This document shows positions 11,586-25,200 of a DNA stretch of 64,000 bases, in pieces (positions within the stretch are counted from its first letter, which is position 1; each line of letters begins with the position of its first letter). The notes beneath the pieces are model-generated. The model was given only the letters and a program-made list of their open reading frames with translations. It was not told where the DNA came from and did not search any database. A program made the position numbers and the translations under genes. The stretch lies in contig CM034307.1 of the NCBI GenBank assembly GCA_019925795.1, positions 36,667,201-36,731,200 of the forward strand. Reading direction: 5' to 3'. This DNA comes from Dendrobium chrysotoxum (taxonomy: Eukaryota; Streptophyta; Magnoliopsida; Asparagales; Orchidaceae).

Positions 11586-13841
11586 TGTAATAACGTAAAT
11601 TTCAGGTAAGATTACAAAAAATTTTGATTAATTAAATTATCCCCAAATTATTAACTTCCATTAAATTTTTAACAAATTTCTTTCCTACAATTTTAACTTT
11701 TAATTACTTTCAATTATTTTCAATTATGATTAGCAATTAATTACTGTTAACACATAGACTATTGTTATATTAATTAATGCTAATAGTTATTGTTAAAGAA
11801 TTAAGTAAGTAATTAACAATTACTGTTAACGATTAAACTAATGTTAATTGATAGTAATTCCAATATATTAATTAATAATATTATTGTTTACACTCAGCCA
11901 CCCATTAATCAAAAGAAAGCATCTGCTGGATTGGGTAGTTTCATGTTAATAGAAATGAAGAGATGGATATGGGTGAGAGGAAGAGATCTGAAGGCTTGCG
12001 GTTGCTTGTTGCTGCGTATTAGGCAGTGAAGGAATTAGGTGAAGCGAAGCAGAAACAGTGGGAAGAATTGCGGTTTGTGGTGAGTGTAGAGAGGTGGTTG
12101 AGACACTATTCTTGTGTTCGGCACAGTGAGGTGAAGAAGAGATCAGCTGTAGGGAGGAATTCAGCTCTATGTGTTGATGGAAGTGGGAAGCATGACCTGT
12201 GGATCCTGTGAGCAGAACAACAGTTAATTGAGAGAAATTTCTGTGTGAGAACTGCGGCTGTGAGAGATCAGAAGCATTGAGGAGAATCATTTCTTGTTGG
12301 TGGGGTAAGAAGCAGAACAATTTCTATTGCCGTGAGTGGAGTGTGACCAATTCAGTGGAAAAAAAAATGAGAAAGGAAGATAAGGAAATTGATAAAAGAA
12401 GAATCTGAGGTAAAGTAAATTTAGTTGTTTTAAAGTGATTGATAAATTTGCAAAGATTTGTACAAGTTTCTAAAGAAGCTTACACAAATTGCATTTTAGG
12501 ATTCATCGAGTTTATACATAAGCGAGGTTACGAGGTAAATTATTATGTTAGTATAAATTTATTTTATGCTATTTATTTGAATTATAAATTATAGAAATCA
12601 TAAAATTGAATAAGTGATTGTAAGTAACTTACAAAGGAAGAAGAGTACGAGGTAGAGGATTTGAGGAGATAACTTGTCAAAGAGGTAAGTTATGTAAATT
12701 TTAAAATTACAATAGCGATAATTATTAATTCTAGATACATACCATGTTACTTGACTTGTTTGAAGAGATAAATGCATTATGAGAATTCAAATAGTTAATA
12801 TGAGCATACATTCAAGTATATATGTACAAACAACTGTATATTTACATGAATAATTAGAGTTTGAAATAAGAACAAGTATGAATGTTTAAAATTTTTCTTA
12901 GTTGGCAACATTATGAAAAGAAATTCAATTCTTTACCTAATATAGACACATTCTTTGTATGTAAACAGTATAACAGAAAGATCGTTATGAATGCATGCAA
13001 CAATACAAAGTAAGAATTACCAAGTATTTGAAGTCTACTGAATATCAAATTAGAAAAACATGACTATAAAATGATATGACATTTACAATTACAGGTGGAG
13101 CAAACGGGAGCTCAAATATGATACCTACATTGCAGGTGGGGCAAAAGGGACTGCAGATATGATACTTGCATAGTAGGTGGGGCAAAAAGAGGCCCCTAAA
13201 GAGACAAAATGATCCTCTATGTAATTCAATGACAATAATGCCGGGTTTATGGGCTGCATTAAAGATTCTTATAAAATTTTAGTCAAATTTTTAAAAGACT
13301 AATATTGATATTCTATATATACTTCAAAAGAATTAAAGGATAATCCTAATATGATTTTATGTTATTTTGCAAATAATAGTTAGTTTATTCAAATAGGATT
13401 TCAATGTTGTGATTTCTGATAATATTGCATTTAAATTATTATTAAATTTGCATAACTTTATAAGCCTCATAGCTCACCAGTTTTTATAATAGTTGTTACA
13501 GAAAAATATAAAAAGAAAGTGAAAACAAATCAGGCAAGTGTTAGAAACTTTATATTTTTTGTTTAGAAATGTTTGTGATGTTTTCTTATAAAGTACATAA
13601 GAAGTGATGAAATATTATGATTTTCCAAAAAAAAAAATATTATGATTTTCCTAATAACTCTATAAGTATTGTTGTGATGTAATTGAAATTATTAAATGCT
13701 TCTGTTTATTTTAAAAATTTGTTAATGGATGTTTTTATTCAAGTATGAAATTGATAAGAAATATTAAATATAAATAATGAATATTATATTAAGTTTTGTG
13801 GCATTCTATGTTAATGGTAAGGAGTATCATGGGATGTTACA
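11586..13841 (+). mobile_element. solo LTR with perfect 5-bp target duplication
   Basis: The 2,256-bp segment begins TGTAATAACG and ends GGGATGTTACA, so it has TGTAA/TTACA inverted ends. AGGCC flanks it on both sides (11,581-11,585 and 13,842-13,846). No internal retroviral domains are present, as expected after recombination between two LTRs. Ends of the TGTAA type recall the LTRs of Tekay/Del-type Ty3/gypsy elements, but that lineage assignment is inference. A 45-50 bp unit, CAGGTGGGGCAAAAGGGA..., repeats about 2.5 times at 13,095-13,185. The small open frames at 11,841-12,320 lie inside it and look non-coding. Confidence 0.75.
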
Positions 13842-14136
13842 AGGCCACCTATCCAAAGGACAAACTCGAATGAAAACCCATTCATCATAGTCCCTATTAC
13901 CAACAGCCAACTAACAAAAATTGCACAAGCTGCAATATAATGCACAATAGCAGACACCAGCAGAAAATCAAAGCCATCACAAATCCAATCATGAGAATAG
14001 ATCCAGAAAACTAATACACTAGCAGAGAATCAAAGCTAGGCCAAAAATTCGTAAAGCAAATAATAATAATAATAATAATAAAGGACAACTAACTTGCAAG
14101 AGAATGACTTAAAAAGATTGCAGGTTCTCAAATTTA

Positions 14137-14257
14137 GGCTTCGTTTGGGACGGCTTTCTTGCTGCTTTTTAAAGCAGCTTTTTAGTATAAAATTTTTTAT
14201 TTTTTACTAGAAAGCTGTTTTAAGAAACATCAAAAAAGTCATCCCAAACGAAGGCTT
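14137..14257. mobile_element. Tourist-like (PIF/Harbinger) MITE
   Basis: The terminal inverted repeats are GGCTTCGTTTGGGA and TCCCAAACGAAGGC, with one mismatch, flanked by TTA on both sides. A 3-bp TTA/TAA duplication is the signature of PIF/Harbinger elements. The 121-bp interior is itself partly palindromic: AAAGCAGCTTT on one side and GAAAGCTGTTTT on the other. Confidence 0.7.
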
Positions 14258-14624
14258 AGCATTTAGTGATGCCATAGCTCCTAGGAAAACATAGTTCACA
14301 TGATCAAGAACAACATCTCTGGGTATTAATTTATGATGATTCAAGCGACACTACAAGAACTCAACACCACGAGAAAATATTCTCGACAATTTAACGCGCA
14401 ACTTTTTCACGAAAACAAGACAGAATATCAAACTTCTTTCCCAATTAACCCAAAGTAATCCTTATGGCTTCTCCAAAAATATGAACCTCAGAGATTCTCA
14501 GCAATTTGTCTTCTCAGATTCAAGATTAGCTTGTTGAAGAGAGAGTATCATTCCCTTCATTGATTCAAAGTACTTAGTAAAATCTCAAATCTACTCATTG
14601 AAACAAAAGAAATTAGCTCGACAC

Positions 14625-14855
14625 TCAGTGACTTTGAACTCGACTCCTCAATAGAATTCTCAGTCTTCGCCTGTGATGTTCTTTGCGCCTTAACTCATCA
14701 TAATTGGCTTTCCTTTCTTCTTCTGCCATCAAACCAGTGGCTACTTGAACATACTCGTCCTCTTCTTCAACTAATGGTTTCAAGAAATCAGCAACTCACT
14801 CCTCAATACTCGACACAATTGTTGTATCATTAAGAAGTTTCTCTGTCAACTCCAT
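14625..14855 (-). pseudogene. possible decayed coding relic, unknown family
   Basis: One minus-strand frame reads like an old protein segment, with the piece VADFLKPLVEEEDEYVQVAT followed by GLMAEEERKANYDELRRKEH and an Arg-rich tail, then a stop. It has one internal stop codon after residue 19. Acidic-then-basic composition and few stops over 77 codons look more coding-like than the surroundings. A neighbouring frame at 14,909-15,094 contains KARKMSLSEITRLLRPLY and could be an upstream part. I do not recognise the family; it may be a retroelement ORF or a captured gene piece. Confidence 0.25.
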
Positions 14856-16139
14856 AAAGAATCATCCAGACAAGGAGAATCTACAACTTATATCCGCTCC
14901 TTAAAGAGTTAATCCAAGATGATTACATACAATGGCCTTAGCAATCTAGTTATCTCAGATAAGCTCATCTTTCTGGCTTTCTCTAGCTTCTTTGTCTGGT
15001 ACAATTTTGATCTTCTTGGATGACAAAAATGAGGATGATTCACCAACACATTTGCATTTCTCTCATTCTTCAAAGCTTTCCAACAACATTGCAAAAATCT
15101 TTTTGCTGGTGTACTTCTTGATTTTTTTTATATATATTCAAAAGATATAAGAAAAACTCAGGCATGATCTTTGAAAAAAAAAAAGTTAAGAGATATTTAA
15201 AGACTTGAAGCAGTCAACTGATTTACCATCTATCCAATCAAGATAATATCAATAAATAACATGTCAAGGTCAAATCAAGGAAAGTAACTCTCATTTTCTT
15301 TTTAGCTTCTAAGAAGATACATGAGATTTAGGAAACTAGTGTACATCAAATATCGTATGGGCCCAATTTTAATCAAATTACATTATTATTATGAAACACT
15401 AATCATGAATCTATTTCTAGTATTATTATTACAAGTAGAAGACACTAGTTCATGGGATCCTCAGGGATAGGAAAAGATTACAATCGGTTTGCTAATAATC
15501 TAACTTTACTTCAGTTCGAATCAAAGATCAATTAAATATGATGCAAAGTAAATCCTATCATACTGGTGATCAGAAATTCCTATACGAAAACATGAAGCAA
15601 TTTTGAAGAAAAAAGAGGCATTCAATCCGTAATAGATAGAGGAGAACTACTTCAATCACACAAGTTGAATTCCTAGAATACGAAGCCTTGAACTTTCAAA
15701 AAAAAAAAAATGAAGCCTTGTAACAACCTATTTGATTTTATCAAAAGCCCATGATTTCAGATCATGAATTCAGATTTTCCAATTGAACTAGAAATATGAA
15801 CAGCTCGAAGTGATAAACGGTCCAGGAAAAGTTGAAAAGCTTTTTCTTAGTGGCAAAGGTTGAATTACAATGCATTGTCTATACTCTTCCAGAGCCCAAC
15901 AAGACATGAACATATACTTGTTCAAATAAATTCAGACAAAGGAACCATCAAAAAAGGCAAATGATATTCCTGATGCTAGTTCAGTGCAGCAATGCATTGA
16001 CATAAGTGGTTAAGGACCAATTAAACGAGACAGACGGTGATAATCAAAATTTTAAACTTCGGGTGACTACAAAAACAAAGGAGTATTTTACACCATCATT
16101 GTATATAGAAAACTACGGCAAAGTACAACAAAGGGCCAA
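14856..16139. other. 3' flank of the DGS1-like gene
   Basis: This lies downstream of the minus-strand stop codon at 16,140-16,142 and should contain its 3' UTR. No decisive polyadenylation signal was picked, and no other gene was recognised. Confidence 0.4.
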
Positions 16140-16260
16140 TTAACGCTGTTTTGAGTATGGAAGAAGGCAGTCATACATCCTCCCCATGCGCGAAATAACG
16201 GCAAGTTTGTGATCAATCTGCACTTCTGTCTTCATTAGTTTAATAATATCCTGTCTCAGC
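16140..16260 (-). CDS. DGS1: DGS1-like gene, last coding exon
   Basis: The acceptor TTGGGTGCAG precedes an exon reading LRQDIIKLMKTEVQIDHK, then the C-terminal motif RMYDCLLPYSKQR and TAA. The split codon with the previous exon (AG|G, Arg) fits. Confidence 0.9.
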
Positions 16261-19200
16261 CTGCACCCAAATTAAATAAAAAGGGTTATGAAACTAAAAT
16301 TTCCATTGGCTCTCAGATTTACCAAAATTTATTACTTAGGTATCCACAACATTTTTAGATGTGTGGGATGAATGTCTTTTCTCATTTATCTTTCTTGAAA
16401 TGAATTGTTGGAATCTAAATTAAGGTCGATGGATGCTTTCATCCGGTCATAGAAAATATTCTGAAAGTAAGGGTTTGTGATGTGCTCTGTTAGAGTTTTC
16501 TTTCTGGGAGTGCTCTCCTTTTTCTACTCCATTCCTTTGTATTTATATGGGGCATGAACGCCCTTGGCCCTCTCTCTTGAGATCATCCGCCTTTAAGACG
16601 TATGGATTCATCGACTTCCCTTCACTGGCCTCTTTCCCTCAGCCCATCCGATTCTTATGGTAAGAAACAACCACCTAACTTCATTCCTGTTAAGGAGGAA
16701 TTTAAAGGAGTGTCCATCTAGATCAAGTTATCAAATCTTCTTTTATATTGTTGGACCAAAACTAATATATCTAGAATTGTTAATAAGATTAGTAACCCCT
16801 TACGATTGATCCGTTGAGGACTTCTAAATCTCAGCGAACCTTAGTTGGAGTTAGTATATTGATCGCCTACTTTGTTTTTTCAGACAATATTTTATCTCCT
16901 TAATATAAAGCAAAACAATATATGTACACCACCTAATACATATAGTGTTTTGCTTTACCTATTTTTATATTATTATAAATAACTTCCCTAATGCTTTTCC
17001 CACTATTGATTCACCAATTCACTCCTAACCATAGGATGTAAGTGGAGAGGAGATCAGCCAATGCATGAAGGTTTAAGTGAATTTGCTGCTACAGAACATT
17101 TATGTAAATGCTAGCATTACATTAAGGAAATGCTAATTAAATTACAGAACATTTAGAATTCATTTCAGAACATTTAAATAAATGCTAATTCAATTAATTT
17201 AATTAATACTAAATATTGAAATAACTGTTGCTAGAAATAAACTGAAATTAATTTAATAATTATACAAAACACAATTAAATTCATATTAATGCTTTAATTA
17301 AAATAAATTAACATTTATAGAAAGTTTATACTTACACTTATTTCAAATATTTTGAGTATGATAAATCCGACCTTTGAGCTGATTTTAAACTTGGTCAAGA
17401 TTGGATTGCGCCATCTCAACTTAAACTTGAAATACAAATAATGTACATATTTTAAAATTAATAGATAGATAAGTGTACATATGCATATTTCTATCATAAA
17501 TATGCATAAATACATATTTATTTATTTTTATTTAAAAAAAGATAAAAAAATGATTTTGAGATAGCTCGAAATCAGGTTGAATCAAATTAAGCTAGCTTGA
17601 AATCACATACAATCAATCCATAAGCCTATTTTGAGCCAACTTATATATGTTTAAGTCGATTTTGAGCATTGACTAGATCAACTCGAAATTAAATTATTTT
17701 CACCACTAGTTATTCACCATCTAACTTCCTAGCCACTAGTTTGACATTTTCATAGCACTAACAATCCATGCTTAGGAGAACTAAGCGACGCACTAGCCCT
17801 ACACATTACTTGCCTGTGAAGTGCAGGCTCATAGCAAAGCATGCATGTTGCAACACTTCATCGTGTCGCATCATAGTGCTATGTGCTCGACTCCTATTCA
17901 AAGTAAAATCCTTGTTCAAAATTCATGGATCGGTTCAACATTTGCCACAATAATTGAGCACAACTATTTGTTTCTTCTCATTGTTTCTCATAGTCATCGA
18001 GTTGTTGCTCATTGGCTCTTCATTCTCTTTCACATGAGCTAGTCGCTCCTTACGGGTTCTTCTCTGCAGGCTCACTCCCTAACTAGTTCTTATAAAACAT
18101 TAGTTCTGGTCGTTGCTTGTTGTTAGTGCTAACAGTAGCTTCTCAAAAATGCTTCTCAATATCTCATCATCACACTACCTCCATCTCTCATTCTGGCTAG
18201 TCACATTATCTCACAAGTATATTCTTGTTTTTTAATTATTATTATTATTATAACAATTCATTATTTAAATCATTTAATTTTTTTGATTTATTAATTTTGA
18301 GTAGCTATAAATTATTATTATTGAAAGCATTATTGCATTTGCTAAAAAGATTTCCCTAATGTGGTTTAAGCATTTTTAAATAATTAATAAATGCATGCAC
18401 ATAATATTTATATATATGATATATAACTCATGAGCGCTTCACTTTATGCTCTGCAGTTGAAGCAAAAAAAAATCCTTATGCATTGTATTGAACTTAGTGC
18501 TTTGAAAACACTTGATTACATTTTTCTCATCTATGCCATCTACAACACCATGGATTGGGCCCCTTTCTCAACCATCCCCCCATTGCTTCCACTGAGAGAT
18601 CATTAAGTACATTGAGTTTGCCCAAATCACCTATGACAACTTCGAAAACAACCCTGAAGTAGATAGCATTTCAATTAATGAAGGGGAGTGTTATTGTGGC
18701 ATTTTAAATGTTACTTAAATATTATGATGGTGTATATGTAAAAAAGAGGAATTTGGAGTTAGATATGTAAATAGAAAATAATTTAATATAGTGTGTGTAA
18801 ATCTCCCATTTTTATGTTGTCATCGAAAACCAGCATTTTTAAGCAAATTATAGGAAGAGCTGTCCAAATTTTTTAACTAATACGTGTCTGCTTTATGGCA
18901 GTTTGTCCTGCTGCAAAATAGTGCAGAAGCTAAAACTAATGAGGACAACCACTAAAATACAACCTCAAGAGAATTGAAATTTACAAGAAAGAATCCTATA
19001 CCAACCTTGGCCATTCATGAGTTTCTTTTGCATTCTTTTCAACAGCTTTGCAAAGTAGATCAAGGCTATAAAGCATCATTCCAAATATCCATGCAGCATC
19101 TTCCTCCTGACATCAGAAACAATTATCAAACGTGATACCCCAGAAAGCCCTTTCAGAATAATTCATTAAATGACAAGGTTCAAAAGAATATGATAGAGGA

Positions 19201-22200
19201 AAAATATTGAAATTGAAAATTTAGGCGATTATTTGAAATTTCATTGCATCATTTAATGCGTATTCAATGCCTATTGTATGGACAGTTTGATGATAACTGT
19301 TCACACGAGGTTTTTCAATTGCTAGGGGAAACAAAAAGAGGATTCGGATCCAATTCTTACAAGGAATTATAAAGCATGGTAATTTCTGCCATTAGATAAC
19401 ATCCTACTATATAACATAGTCTTTAATTACTTTGTATTAAAACGAGTTGGTAGGTTTTTGTAGTTATTTGTAAGGTAGTGATAGCCTGAAATCAAATTCA
19501 GAGTGTTCCTCCCCTTTTGGACACATATAATCGGTGAGGCCCACAGTTAATGTTGGAGACCAGTTCAAATTTAGACCAAGTATCATTTCTCTACTTGTAA
19601 TAGCTAACATATTACGAGTTGTGCATACTTGATCTCTACAGCATATCGTAGATATTTAACAGACTATTTAATCGATCGTTTGTGAATATCCAAGCATCAG
19701 GAGTCAATGTTTACTAGAAAAAAACCTTCTTGATGTATATGAGATAGCCCAGATTTAATTATATGTGAATTTTCTCAAACGTGTAGTTGCCAGTGCATGC
19801 ATTCTGTAAGTTGGATCACCAATTATTTGCATAAATGCATTATTGCTTAACTCGCAGGCATCTTAACACTTCATTAGCAGCGTGCCACCTTATGCTCATG
19901 TAGAGTTGCCCAAATTGTTTCATGTTTTCTAAAGACAACTTGCGTCAGTTGTTGAGCATGTTGATAGTTTCTGAGGAGAATATTTGTATGTTTTACATAG
20001 AATAGAGGAAACAAATACAAGAGAATAATATCCCTAGTCATGTTAAGAAAAACTCAACCAACAGTATTCTTTCAGAAGGGATGCTGCAAAGAAGATTTTT
20101 AAGTCTCTAGTTCAAGATAATTAACTTCCAACTCCTCAAACCCAAAAGATCAGCAGATGTTGATAAGAACAATGAACCAAACTATTGCCCTTATCATAAG
20201 ATGTTGGGTCATATTCTAGAAGATTACAATGTTTTTTAAGGATTGGGTTGAAAATGAGTACAAATTTAATAAGATGAGTCTTCCTGATGCATACTTAGCA
20301 AACTCATGACAGGGGTCTGTTAATAATGTTATTATTATTTCTTATACATTACATCCCAAGGAGTGAATTGGTAAATCAATAGTGGGAAAAGCATCAGGGA
20401 AGTTATTTATAATAATAAAAAATAGGTAAAAAAAACACTATATATATTAGCTTTTTCCCTTTCACCCTGTCATTTAGCTTCTGGCATCCGAAGGAGCAGC
20501 ATGCCGTGAGCTGAGGAGCAGGTGCTACTGGACAAAGCTAATGCAAGCAGCTGTGAGGGAAATTTCAGCAAATCAAGGTAAGGGAAATTAGATAGATATT
20601 GTAGTTAGTGGTTGAGATTTGTTATTTGATTGAAATTAAGTGTTGTTTGCTGCTTAAATGTTGAAATACTGCTGCTAAATGCTGAATTCAGGAAACAGTG
20701 AAGGAAAAATAGGTAAAGGACTATTGTAATTTACTGTTGGGTTGCCGTGTGTGGGAGCTTCAGTTCTTGGTTGCTGACTTCTGAGGTAATGAGATGTAGG
20801 AAGGAAGTTTAGGATGGTAGAAAGTTAAAAAATCAGTAATTGTATATTCTGTAATAGTGTGTGCTGAAGTAGTGAGGAATATAGTGAAAACTACTGCTAT
20901 AGTTGCTGGAATTAGTGTGTATTGTTGCTGAAATATGCATTTTTGAATGCTGAGTGTGCTAAAACCAGTTGTTGAATTCAGTAAGACAAAAAAAGGATAG
21001 AAGGAAAAGAGGAAGATTAGGAAGGAGAAAAGGAAAGACTGTGGGTTGCATGAGGAAGAGTACAATTGAGATAAATCGTAAGATATTTGTATTGCTATTT
21101 TATTTATTTATAAGCATGTGTATAAGCATGTGTAAATAAAGAAATGCATGTTTTAGGTAATGAACAAAAGGAGAAGAAAATAGAACCTAGAAGAACGAAT
21201 TCCAAATGAGGTGAGATACCAAAACAAGTAGAAATTTTATATATTTGTTAATTCATAACTGTTATGTTTATGATAGCATTTTAACTTCTGTTTATTCATG
21301 ATACAATAACACTGTTTATGATTGTTAAAACTGAATGGGATTGGAAAGATGAAACAAGTCATATATGAGAGATATGCCCGCATAAGTAAAGGTAAAAAAC
21401 CTGACGAGATAAGCCTACACTCTCAAAATTTTAAAAGTAAGGAATTCGGACCCAACCTTGAACAAGAGAGCAGTTTCAATTTTAAAAGTTAGGAATTCGG
21501 ACCCAACCTTGAATTGGAAAATTGGAAGGGTGCATAAGCCTATAGCCATCATATGATTTATCTAAAGGTGTTGAATAATTAATAAGATAGAGAGTAATGT
21601 TATGTATTTCTTATGATCAGTATAAATTTCAATGTAATTTAATTGTTAATAATGTTATTATTATTTCTTCAAATCACAATCGCCTACTTTACATTATTGT
21701 TAATATTGATAATTATAAATTGAAAAGAATATTTGTTGACCCAGGTGCATTTGTCAATATAATGAGCCTAAGAACTTTAGCCTACCTCAATGTTGACATG
21801 CAGAAATTAAGTTCTGATAAAATGATGCTGCGTGGCTTCAATGAAAAAGGACAAAGGGCCTTAGGCTCTATTACTCTATCACTTTTGATGGGGGATTTAA
21901 GAACTGAAGTTAAGTTCTATTAAATTGATTCTGAAACATCATCAAAACACTTCTTGGTAGACCTTGGCTCCATAAATACAAAATAATTCCTTCCTCTCTA
22001 TACCAATGCATGAAATATGAGCGCAATAGTGTAGAACACTACATAAAGGGAGATTTGAAACCATTTAGTATACATGAAGTTGGAAAATATGAAGATGCTG
22101 CTTACTATGTTCCAAAGAGGCAAACAGTGTTTTCCAGATCTGTAGTACCAACCAAAGATCAAGTACATTTAAGGAAAAGTCTACATTATCTGTCCGAAAG

Positions 22201-25200
22201 TACCCCCAAGAAGAACTTGAAGAAAATATCAGATAGAATCCTGCCCCTCCTTCAACACAACGAGGTAGGATGGTGCAGCGTGCTTGTGGCAGGGATCGTG
22301 GTAGAGGAAGAAGAGGTCGTGATACAATTCATGACAGAGGTCAGGATGAGTGGAAGATGAGGGGCACCAAAATTCCATCTCCACCATTTGCTCCAAGAAG
22401 GCCCATCACTCATGTAGGCTCATGGTCAAATTCAAAGGCTGAGCCAAATTTGATGGGTAATTCAACCAAGGCAACAAAGAATCTCAACAAAACAGAGATG
22501 CATCTACAAAATGGGCAATCACTCAAAAGCATACTTAGAACATTAAAAAAAACTCTCATGTAATGAAAATAACTCTCAAAAAGAGGTCTCTGATCTCACT
22601 AAGTACAAAGAGTTAAATGAGTATGTAAAAATATTAACTTCATTGTCCAACAGTACAATGGAGAGTTAAATGTTTGTGTTGCACCAAAATTAGAAGATGT
22701 GGGGAAGGAGCCTGTCTTTCATAGTGTACCTCAATCCTCAAGTTCAAAAATGGGTGTAGAACTTGAGGACCTTTCTTTAAATGAAAGAGTGGAACTCCCT
22801 TTTGATTATTATCTCGCTTGTGATAAAAATCTAATTAAAAGAGGTTTAACTCCTTCTATGTGGTCCAAGTCAAAGCTCAACACCTAGAAAATCTATAGAA
22901 TTCTAAATACAAAGTAAAAAAAAAAAAGATATGGTGTTAGCTTTGGTACTATCGGACCAACAGACGATGATGATTACTGTTTGGTTATCACCAACAATTT
23001 AGAGATTAATATGATCTTTACAGAGACCTCCAATGTTGTTTGGAGGTTGTCTTTATAGACTACTAAAAATCTTGATTATCTTCGGGATGCACCTCCTGAG
23101 TTTGAAGAAAAAATTAAATCAACAATTGATAAATTAAAAGAAATTCATTTGGATATTGAAGAAAATCCACACCCCACTTTTGTAAGTGTATTATTAAATG
23201 AAATTGATGCCAATGATATGGTACAACTTCTAAAATAATTTAAGGACTGTTTTGCCTAAAGTTATGATGAAATGCCAAGTTTGCATCTAGATATAGCAGT
23301 CCATAAACTTGTCATTCAACCAAATTTTATTGCAGTCAAATAAGCTCCTAGAAGGATGCGTCTGAAAATTGAACAAGTAATTGAATAAGTGAAAAAATTA
23401 ATTGAAGTTGGCTTTATTCGAGAGGAAAAATACCCCTCTTGGTTAGCTAGCATTATCTCTGTTAAGAAAAAGAACAAACAAATTCGCATGTGTGTTGATT
23501 TTCGAGACTTGAATAAAGTATATCCTAAAGATGAGTTCTCGTTACCCATACCTTAACTTATGATTGATATTGCTTCTTCTCATAGTCTCTTTTTCTTTAT
23601 GGATGGGTTCTCAGGGTACAACCAAATAAAAATGACCCTGTAGGATGAGCAATGTACTGCTTTTAGAACACCCATTGAAATATGTTGTTATAAAGTAATG
23701 TCTTTTGGCCTCAAAAATATTAGTGCAACCTACCAGCATGCAATGACCAGAATATTTGATGAACTCATTCATGACAAAGTTGAATGTTACATTGATGATC
23801 TCATGGTCAAAAGCAAAGAAAGAGAGGATCACATATGACTTAAGGGTTGTAATTGAACGACTTCGTCGGTACGACTTCAAGATGAATCTTTTGAACTGTG
23901 CCTTTGGGGTGACTCCAAGAAAGTTTCTTAGGTTTGTTGTTCAACACCGTGACATTGAGATGACCCTACTAAAATTAAGGCGATATTAGAAATGAAACTT
24001 CTTAAGAGTCTTACTCAATTTAGATCTTTTTAAGGTATGTTGTCATATCTAAGACACTTCATATCTACCCTATATTGTAGATGCCAACCTTTTGCAGCCC
24101 TTTCAAAATAAGGATTTTGAATTCTATTGGGATGATAGCTACCAAAAAGCTTTTGATAGAATAAAATGATATCTCATGTTCCCACTAATCTTGGCCGCCC
24201 TTATTCCAAGGAGGTTGTTGGTTCTCTACGCTGCAGCATCAAATGAATCTCTTGGAGCTCTGTTGGCCCAAACCAACAATGAGGGAAAGGAAAATACCTT
24301 ATCCTACTTAAGCAGACATTTGACTCCTATAAAAATGAACTATCCATCTATTGAGAAGCATTGCCTATGCCTTATCTTCATTGTTCAAAAGCATAGGCAT
24401 TACATGCTTTCTCATAAAGTTAATCTAATCTCTAATGTCAATCCTCTTCAATACCTCATGACCCGTCCAACGTTGTCAGGATATTTAGCCAAATGGGTCA
24501 TGATACTACTTTAATTAGATATCATTTTCATTCCCCAACGTGTTGTAAAAGGACAAGCTCTCGCTGACTTTCTAGTAACACATCCTATACCGATAGAATC
24601 TCCCTTAAACGATGATATTCCTGACAAACAAATAATGAATTTGGATGACCATGAAGGTCCACTTTGGAGTTATATTTTGATGGTGCGGCCTCTTCCAAAG
24701 AGTTACTGAACCACAATGTATTCTCCTAGGCAAAGCTGGAGTTAGTTTGGTATTCATAACACCTGATAAAGCTATGTTACAATATTTTTACAGTTTATCA
24801 AACCCTTGAACAAATAACGAGGCGGAATATGAAGCTCTGATAACTGATTTAGAATTAGCAATATCAATGAAAATTAAAAATATCAAATTTTATGGCGTTT
24901 CACAGTTGGTAATTAATCAAGTTGCAGGAACCAATAAAGTTTTAAAATCCAGCTTGCTTAAATGAAGCTTCTTCCTTGAGCGGGTTTTCGTTTGTGGTAG
25001 ATGATGATGATGATGATTGGTGTCAACCTTTCATTGAATATCTCCAAAATGATAAACTCTCAAAGGAGAAATCTGCTGCTCACCAAATAAAGAAAAGAGC
25101 ATTGTCATTTTTACTAATTAATAATACCTTATATCAGTGGTCATTTGACCAAATGTGATTGCGATGCCTTGCAAAGGATGAAGCCCACAAGATAATGACC

